Origin: a bacterium HR37
Lineage (GTDB): Bacteria; Desulfobacterota_D; UBA1144; Nemesobacterales; CSP1-2
Length of the DNA stretch: 47,648 nt
Assembly (NCBI GenBank): GCA_002898375.1
Contig: BEIN01000020.1
Coordinates: 1-47,648 of the forward strand
Reading direction: 5' to 3'
Positions 43,297 through 47,648 of the stretch are shown here, piece by piece (the first letter of the stretch is position 1; every line of letters starts with the position of its first letter). The notes below the pieces were generated by a model, which was not told the origin of the DNA, made no database searches, and worked only from the letters and a program-made list of their open reading frames with translations. Both the position numbers and the translations under genes were made by a program.

Positions 43297-43737
43297 CTAA
43301 AGCGAATCAAGAAACTCTCTGAGTACCTCAACTATCCCATCTTTGTCTTCTTCTGTTAGAGAAAGAAATGGCCTTGCCGGAATTCTTGCCCTGTGTCCCT
43401 TCCCACTACGCCCTCCAAACTGATGTATCGGGGCGTATTTTATGTTTGTTCCAACAAGCGCATAAAGAGGCCCATGGTCTTCAGATATGCTTCCTGCAAG
43501 GGTTCCCTCTCTTTGAAGGATTTTCCCGGGCCAGAATCCCTTCCTCTGCCTTTCTTTTATTGTTGATGGAGAAAGTGGAGGCCAGGAGGGTCTTCCCTCC
43601 TCTTCAAAGTTTTTCTCAACCGCATCAAGCATTATATCTGCTATGTCTTTCATTGCGGGGCTCATATCATTTGATTTCTTAAGGATTCTCTTAAGAAGCT
43701 CTTTTATTTCTCTGTCATCCACCTTGATTTCAATCAT
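43297..43737 (-). CDS. Mu gpG-like phage virion morphogenesis (tail completion) protein
   Basis: 146 residues. IKELLKRILKKSNDMSPAMKDIADIMLDAVEKNFEEEGRPSW followed by WPPLSPSTIKERQRKG and APIHQFGGRSGKGHRARIPARPFLSLTEED is the gpG family signature (F...G-x-P-x-W-x-x-L; HQFGG; IPARPFL). The start at 43737 is set by family length. The frame is open to 43881 but would overlap the divergent gene. It appears intact although no capsid or tail genes surround it. Confidence 0.85.
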   Translation of the reverse strand: MIEIKVDDREIKELLKRILKKSNDMSPAMKDIADIMLDAVEKNFEEEGRPSWPPLSPSTIKERQRKGFWPGKILQREGTLAGSISEDHGPLYALVGTNIKYAPIHQFGGRSGKGHRARIPARPFLSLTEEDKDGIVEVLREFLDSL

Positions 43738-43761
43738 TACAGGGAATATTATAGATGTGTT

Positions 43762-44016
43762 ATGGCTGAAGCAAAAGAGGTAGAAAAGATAGAGACTATT
43801 TTTGACCACGGGGTTAGTGAGGAGGAGCTTGAACTCCTTTTCATGGAGAAGTTTTCCAGGCAGTATTATACAGATACCCATATAAAGTCAAATCAGGAGC
43901 TTGCCACTATCGACATTGTAAAGCTATATCTTTTGAGGGGAGATAGAAAAACTGCAGAGAAATACGCTAAGAAACTTGACCCTCGAACTGCTTTTAGCCT
44001 TCTTGTCCACGATTAG
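43762..44016 (+). CDS. Hypothetical helical protein beside phage relic
   Basis: 84 residues, acidic, helical, no recognised family. It begins 24 bases from the start of the divergent gpG-like gene and is followed by another small gene after nine bases. AELELLF...SNQELATIDIVKLYLLRGDRKTAEKYAKKLD has a TPR-like helical look but is too short to call. Ribosome site weak. Confidence 0.5.
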   Translation: MAEAKEVEKIETIFDHGVSEEELELLFMEKFSRQYYTDTHIKSNQELATIDIVKLYLLRGDRKTAEKYAKKLDPRTAFSLLVHD

Positions 44017-44025
44017 CTGTTAGAG

Positions 44026-44274
44026 ATGGCAAGGAAGAGAAACCTTCTTGTAGATGCTTTCAAATGGAAGCGCAGAGCCCATGTTATAAGAAGACGGGGG
44101 TTTTTCCCATTTCTTGTCTTCCAGATGCTTTTTAGGTTGCTACCGGGAAAAGCAAAGAGGCCGGTTGTAGAGGGGTTAAGGGTTAGAAGGAAATACTACC
44201 TTGCAAAGAGAATGGGATTCTGGTTTATCCTTGGGGCTCTTGTTTTTATGCTGGCAAGAGTATGCAGGGTGTAA
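44026..44274 (+). CDS. Small basic protein with C-terminal membrane helix
   Basis: 82 residues, very basic N-terminal part (MARKRNLLVDAFKWKRRAHVIRRRG), hydrophobic stretch (about 27-40) and a clear C-terminal membrane helix (about 64-80). Not recognised. It follows the preceding small gene by nine bases, so they are probably co-transcribed. Confidence 0.5.
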   Translation: MARKRNLLVDAFKWKRRAHVIRRRGFFPFLVFQMLFRLLPGKAKRPVVEGLRVRRKYYLAKRMGFWFILGALVFMLARVCRV

Positions 44275-44534
44275 GAAATATGCTCTGTTGCAAACATCAT
44301 TTTTAATTGATTTAATGAGAGGATTATACTTTGGAGCAATTGCTTGCCAAATTGAATTGAACGGGTTTAATTAAAAACATGCTGTACAACTAACTTTGCT
44401 TCATATTGGGTTTCATACACTCTCTCTTCAAGTAATATAACAAGCTGAGAACAAATTGAAGATCAATTTTTTATGAGCTTAATCTACTTCATCTCAACTT
44501 CTTGCGCTACCATAAAAGAGTCCTGGGTACAAAA
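44275..44534. other. Gap without a supported gene
   Basis: AT-rich, no coding frame with support on either strand, no terminator with a T-run. Probably degenerate sequence between phage relic and toxin-antitoxin genes. Confidence 0.5.
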
Positions 44535-44828
44535 CTAAGAGAGTTGCTTCAATGTTTCTAGCCCCTCAAGATAGTCATCATATGAGATAGGAGATGTAAC
44601 ACCATATTCAGCAAGAAGATCTATAGTTTCACTTACACTAAGCTCAAGTTCCTTAGCCAGTGTTTCAAGAGAAATCTTACCCTCTTTATATCTCTTTAGA
44701 TTCAAAAAGATCCAACCATAAGAAAGAAGAGAACGAGCAACTTCTCCTTTTTTCTTATTCTCCTTCCTTGCGATTTCTTCAATCTTCTCAACCTCTTTCT
44801 TGGATAATCTTAGGCTAAGTACTGCCAT
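44535..44828 (-). CDS. UPF0175-family ribbon-helix-helix antitoxin
   Basis: 97 residues. An N-terminal ribbon-helix-helix-like segment (MAVLSLRLSKKEVEKIEEIA) is followed by the UPF0175 part GKISLETLAKELELSVSETIDLLAEYGV. ATG 44828 is chosen because GGGAGG lies eight bases upstream. The frame is open further upstream, where it encodes the C-terminal part of the PIN toxin, so toxin and antitoxin are joined in frame. The antitoxin looks intact. Confidence 0.75.
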   Translation of the reverse strand: MAVLSLRLSKKEVEKIEEIARKENKKKGEVARSLLSYGWIFLNLKRYKEGKISLETLAKELELSVSETIDLLAEYGVTSPISYDDYLEGLETLKQLS

Positions 44829-45329
44829 CTTATCTTCCCTCCCCTCCCCTATTTTCCTTAAAACGTCCCTTATTATATCTGGATGGTAACGACCAACTCT
44901 TTCCAGGATTTTAACCTTTGCAAAGGCTAATTCATAACCTATTACTTCTTTCTCATAGAGCCTGAGCAGGAAATGAATAGCAGTCAAAAATGGTATCTAT
45001 AATATCTTGCATGCCTTTATAGCTTGTTTGTCATCAGTTGCAAGTATATACCCTCTTCTCCTTGCAAGAAGTAGAGAAGAAACCTCGCCTGTCTCCATGT
45101 TAAAATCTTTTTTTATCTTTCTTCCTTCTTTTCCTATATCATAGTTTTCAACTTTTATCTTTCCCTCGTTAACAAATCTTGTAATAAGCTTGACATCAAT
45201 GAATTCCTGCCTTCTTGTGGATTCTTCCTTAACTGTATCTGTTATTACTATTTGAGTATCTTCAAGCACCCTTGTTAGAATTTCTGTTTTCGCCGGAAGT
45301 ATCAAAGTTGAAGAATCAAATACTATCAT
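44829..45329 (-). pseudogene. PIN-domain toxin interrupted by an amber codon
   Basis: The first 110 codons (45329 to 45000) encode MIVFDSSTLIL...GEVSSLLLARRRGYILATDDKQAIKACKIL with PIN acidic residues Asp5, Glu (TGE) and the ATDD pair. TAG at 44997-44999 stops it. In the same frame the sequence continues IPFLTAIHFLLRLYEK...VGRYHPDIIRDVLRKIGEG, the normal C-terminal end of this PIN group (where ..L-x-IPF-x-TAIHFLL is expected). So one nonsense change splits the toxin, and its own stop is lost into the antitoxin. Confidence 0.8.
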
Positions 45330-45458
45330 GCTTACAATTTACTACACTTGTAAACAATTATACAAATTAGTCAAGGCACATCCTAAGAACCCACTGCACC
45401 CTGTGTTTTTTAACCAGAGAAAGAAAAACACTTTCTAACCTTCCTGTAGAAGGGGTTA

Positions 45459-45914
45459 TGCCAAAAGAGGCAGAGCTGATTGACATAGTGAAAAGAGAAA
45501 AACAGGAAGGCGGGTTTTGAGGTTGTAAAAACCGGACTTGACCTCTATGAGTTCCCAACAGTTATTCTCTATGAAACAGGCTACAGCATCTACACCCTTA
45601 GGCAGGTAAGCCGCAGATCATGGAGAATAGGACAGACAAAACCTGTAAGGGTATTTTACCTCTGCTACAAAGACACAATGCAGGAAAAAGCACTAAGGCT
45701 TATTGCAGGAAAGCTAGAGACTTACCTTGTTGTAGAAGGTGAACTCTCAGATAAGGGTCTTCAGGCACTATCTCAGGCAGAAGGCTCAATGGTTGTTGAA
45801 CTTGCCCGTGCACTTGTTGAAGGGCTTCCTGAGAAAGAGTCCCTTACCGCTCTATGGTCAAGGACAAGAAAGCTTGAAATAGAAGCTGACCTTCTGCCCT
45901 GTTTTAAAACCTAA
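45459..45914 (+). pseudogene. C-terminal relic of an SNF2-type DEAD/DEAH helicase
   Basis: The main frame reads VVKTGLDLYEFPTVILYETG, YSIYTLRQVSRRSWRIGQTK, PVRVFYLCYKDTMQEKALRL, IAGKLETYLVVEGELSDKGL..., the helicase motifs V-VI and tail of the SNF2-like helicases carried by integrative elements. Upstream, PKEAELIDIVKREKQEGGF ends in TGA in another frame and looks like a preceding segment with a deletion/frameshift. All ATP-binding motifs are missing. It ends 29 bases before a strong terminator. Confidence 0.8.
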
Positions 45915-45943
45915 AACCCTGTCCTTTGAGATGGGGTTTCCAG

Positions 45944-45967
45944 GCGGGCCGAAAGGTCCGCTTTTTT
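45944..45967 (+). terminator. Rho-independent terminator
   Basis: GCGGGCC-GAAA-GGTCCGC followed by six Ts, a seven-pair stem with a GNRA tetraloop. Confidence 0.9.
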
Positions 45968-45983
45968 GTTTCCAGTTATTCTT

Positions 45984-46009
45984 TTGACAAAATAAATTCA
46001 TGGTATAAA
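45984..46009 (+). promoter_or_regulatory. Possible promoter of the vapBC operon
   Basis: TTGACA (45984-45989) and TATAAA (46004-46009), with a short 14-base spacer. Nine bases separate the -10 from ATG 46019, so the message would be nearly leaderless, and no ribosome site is seen. Confidence 0.4.
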
Positions 46010-46018
46010 CTAAGCTTT

Positions 46019-46270
46019 ATGGAAGAAAAAAGAATTCTGGTAAAATTAGACAATCAGGGAAGATTATTTGTTCCATCCCATGTAAGGAAAGCTCTTGGAA
46101 TAAAAGCAGGAGATATGCTTGTTTTAGATGTAAAGGACAAGCAAATAGAAATCAGCACTGTGGAATACGCAATAGAAAAGGCTAAAGAAGTCGTTAAAGA
46201 GTATGCAAAGGGAAGAAAACTCTGGAAAGAGCTTATAGAAGAAAGAAGAAAAGAAGCAAAAAATGAGTAA
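46019..46270 (+). CDS. vapB: AbrB/MazE-type antitoxin (VapB)
   Basis: 83 residues. The swapped-hairpin DNA-binding motif VKLDNQGRLFVPSHVRKALGIKAGDMLVLDV covers the N-terminal half; a helical toxin-binding tail (VEYAIEKAKEVVKEYAKGRKLWKEL) follows. It overlaps vapC by eight bases. The frame opens at 45926 inside the terminator region, so I start at 46019. Probably autoregulates its own promoter with VapC. Confidence 0.88.
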   Translation: MEEKRILVKLDNQGRLFVPSHVRKALGIKAGDMLVLDVKDKQIEISTVEYAIEKAKEVVKEYAKGRKLWKELIEERRKEAKNE

Positions 46271-46646
46271 ATTGGTTATTGATGCTTCTGCTCTACTTGC
46301 CGTACTTCTAGGGAAAGAACCTGCTAAGGAAATAGAAAAGCTAATTCCTTCATCAGTAATAAGCTCTGTTAACTTTTCTGAAGTGGTAACTAAACTTACA
46401 GATATTGATATGCCTGAAAGCAAGATAAGAGAAGTTTTAGAGAGCCTTCCGATAGAAGTTTATCCGTTTAATAAAAAGCAAGCTTATATAGCAGGGCTTT
46501 TACGACCTCTAACAAAATCTAAAGGGCTGTCCTTTGGAGATAGAGCTTGTTTATCTTTAGGCATGCTTCTTAAAGCTCCGGTTGTAACTATGGATAGAGT
46601 ATGGAAGAACTTGAATATTGGAATAGAAATCAGAGTTCTAAGATAA
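46263..46646 (+). CDS. vapC: PIN-domain ribonuclease toxin (VapC)
   Basis: 127 residues. PIN acidic residues are visible: Asp7 (VIDASALLA), Glu40 (NFSEVV), Asp93 (SFGDRACL) and Asp110 (TMDRVW). All look intact. It is a probable tRNA/rRNA-cleaving nuclease neutralised by the VapB just upstream. It ends 39 bases before a strong terminator. Confidence 0.92.
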   Translation: MSKLVIDASALLAVLLGKEPAKEIEKLIPSSVISSVNFSEVVTKLTDIDMPESKIREVLESLPIEVYPFNKKQAYIAGLLRPLTKSKGLSFGDRACLSLGMLLKAPVVTMDRVWKNLNIGIEIRVLR

Positions 46647-46685
46647 ATGGTTTTTTTCACACTGAGCAAAGCATGAGAGTTTTTT

Positions 46686-46711
46686 AAGCTTCCCGAAAGG
46701 GAGGCTTTTTG
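46686..46711 (+). terminator. Rho-independent terminator after vapBC
   Basis: AAGCTTCCC-GAAA-GGGAGGCTT with a following T-run, nine pairs including one G-U. Same GAAA tetraloop as the terminator at 45944. Confidence 0.9.
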
Positions 46712-46714
46712 TTT

Positions 46715-46848
46715 CTACATACCAAGGTGTATAAGGAGTGCTTTCTCTATTTCTTTAATCTTATCCTGAGACAGTAGTCTCCCATTCCATAAGGTTCTTC
46801 CCCTCTTTCCTGTAACCCTCTTCAAGCAACTTCCTTCAATAATTTAAC
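46715..46848 (-). pseudogene. Degenerate mazEF-like relic
   Basis: Minus-strand frames read VKLLKEVA, then after a one-base shift EEGYRKEGKNLMEWETT (like the C-terminal part of MazE-type antitoxins), and then GRLLSQDKIKEIEKALLIHLGM with a stop, the typical end of MazF/PemK toxins. The pieces are in different frames with most of both genes missing, so neither can work. The remainder up to 46990 shows no further gene. Confidence 0.45.
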
Positions 46849-46990
46849 CCATTAAGAGTTTTCTTATACAAATATAGACAACAATGGTGTTGACTCTGTA
46901 TATTTTTTTGTTTGCAAAACTTACACAGGTACCAATAAACTATCATCTAAAAGAATTCCAGCAAACTGTAACCAAGGGGGGAACTCAAAC

Positions 46991-47410
46991 ATGATTAATA
47001 AAAGGAGAGCTTTTGCTCTAGTAGCTATATTTCTAATATTTGGATGTGCAAGTGCTGCTCAGCATCAGCAGAAATTACACTCATCTCAGGAAAGAGAAAC
47101 TACAGTAGGTATTGTTCAAAAGGAAATCCGCACTGGAATGTCTCAAGATCAAGTAGCTACAATCTTAGGCTCACCTAACATTGTTACCAGAGATAGCAGT
47201 GGAAAGGAAACATGGATTTATGACAAGATTGCCACAGAGGCCTCATACTCCAGAGATAGTGGAGGTACAGGTTTGATTCTGAGCCTCATAGGTGTTTATT
47301 CCCGTGAAGCTGGAGCTTTTAGCACTACACAAAAGACCCTCACGGTAATCGTAAAATTCAATAAGGATGGGTTGGTAGAATCCTTCTCATATCATGCAAG
47401 TAAGTTTTAG
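46991..47410 (+). CDS. SmpA/OmlA (BamE-like) domain lipoprotein
   Basis: 139 residues. Lipobox LIFGC (Cys19), then a BamE-like fold: VQKEIRTGMSQDQVATILGSPNIVTRD...KETWIYDKI. A flexible middle segment (about 88-110) and a C-terminal beta pair TLTVIVKFNKDGLVESFSY complete it. The motif G-M-x-x-x-x-V-x-x-x-L-G-x-P is the family hallmark. It is likely an outer-membrane lipoprotein, but not necessarily BamE itself. GGGGGGAA sequence precedes the ATG. The next gene is a second lipoprotein. Confidence 0.85.
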   Translation: MINKRRAFALVAIFLIFGCASAAQHQQKLHSSQERETTVGIVQKEIRTGMSQDQVATILGSPNIVTRDSSGKETWIYDKIATEASYSRDSGGTGLILSLIGVYSREAGAFSTTQKTLTVIVKFNKDGLVESFSYHASKF

Positions 47411-47432
47411 TAAAATCGGAGGGCAAACGTTA

Positions 47433-47648
47433 ATGAAAGTTAGAGTAAAATCATTACTCTTAATTACCTTAATTCTTTCATTTGGTTGTGCTCCAGCAGG
47501 TGTTTCACCTCAAAAAACCCAACTTCAGATAAGAGAGTTTCAAACCAGAACATATAACACCAAAGATACCAAAATGGTTATGAAAGCTCTCCTAAACGTT
47601 CTACAGGATGAGGGATTCATAGTGAAAAATGCAGTTGTTGACCTGGGT
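47433..47648 (+). CDS. Lipoprotein, 5' part (continues beyond window)
   Basis: The first 72 codons. Signal peptide with lipobox LSFGC (Cys19), then QLQIREFQTRTYNTKDTKMVMKALLNVLQDEGFIVKNAVVDLG, a conserved segment I recognise from uncharacterised bacterial lipoproteins often paired with BamE-like lipoproteins. GGAGGG precedes ATG 47433. Gene end is outside the window. Probably one operon with the previous gene (22-base gap). Confidence 0.8.
   Translation, partial: MKVRVKSLLLITLILSFGCAPAGVSPQKTQLQIREFQTRTYNTKDTKMVMKALLNVLQDEGFIVKNAVVDLG

Noticed and set aside
44256-44271. TGGCAAGAGTATGC, a second sigma-54-like element
   Set aside because: Spacing is 11 and it lies within a coding frame.
44341-44356. 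A minus-strand TGGCA...TTGC resembling a sigma-54 element
   Set aside because: GG-GC spacing is 11 instead of 12 and there is no suitable gene downstream.

Overview
The window looks like a chromosomal segment of a Gram-negative, probably thermophilic, oxygen- and nitrosative-stress-exposed bacterium. Evidence for this is a cbb3-type oxidase with its copper ATPase, outer-membrane proteins and lipoproteins, an RND tripartite pump, a Haloferax/Sulfolobus-type glucose dehydrogenase, codon use rich in AGA/AGG/ATA, and many sigma-54 promoters. An Aquificota- or Thermodesulfobacteriota-like chemolithotroph is my guess; no rRNA or other phylogenetic marker is present to prove it. I see no tRNA, rRNA or CRISPR array.

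Layout. 1-290: the 3' end of an IS200/IS605-family tnpB and its right end, abutting what looks like the last 33 codons of ccoH. 292-3212: ccoS-ccoN-ccoO-ccoP (the last with a single haem). 3272-8257: a ClC channel, a convergent glycosyltransferase/deacetylase pair, a small exported protein and a TauE/SafE-like membrane protein. 8263-10323: ccoI. 10329-13194: a GH15 glucosidase/trehalase-like enzyme and a glucose dehydrogenase on the minus strand. 13257-17093: a nitrosative-stress/iron-repair group (NnrS-like fusion, ferredoxin, Ric, hemerythrin, DUF488) behind a perfect-consensus sigma-70 promoter with a palindromic operator. 17103-25010: a minus-strand operon of DUF3365 haem protein, DUF302, a PhaC-like hydrolase and TolC-MFP-RND. 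25166-28191: a sigma-54-driven P2-type ATPase and a small partner. 28244-31629: metal-associated outer-membrane protein and small exported proteins.

31783-33068 is the part I find most interesting: a fluoride riboswitch whose conserved 3' strand is perfectly complementary to the Shine-Dalgarno of a three-gene operon containing none of the known fluoride genes. 33253-36188: an MFS transporter and a sigma-54 operon (DUF2231-like membrane protein, AhpD-like protein, unknown). 36215-37823: a field of gene fragments (hppA, recD2, mntA/hepT/hicA) interrupted by a sigma-54 unit for two small exported proteins. 37904-41717: glnK-amtB and an apparently sigma-54-autoregulated NifA-like activator.

41718-47648 is accessory: Mu-like phage relics (Mor, gpG), a MshEN protein, a broken PIN toxin next to its intact UPF0175 antitoxin, a helicase relic, an intact VapBC pair, a mazEF relic and two lipoprotein genes.

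Six sites match the sigma-54 -24/-12 consensus with exactly the same spacing, and five of them give predicted leaders of 15-21 nt. Two kinds of upstream palindrome accompany them: a paired TGTGTA-N4-TACACA type with 24 bp between centres (two promoters) and a TGTCCT-N5-CTGACA type (two promoters). Together they suggest at least two enhancer-binding activators acting on envelope, ion and stress genes rather than only nitrogen genes.
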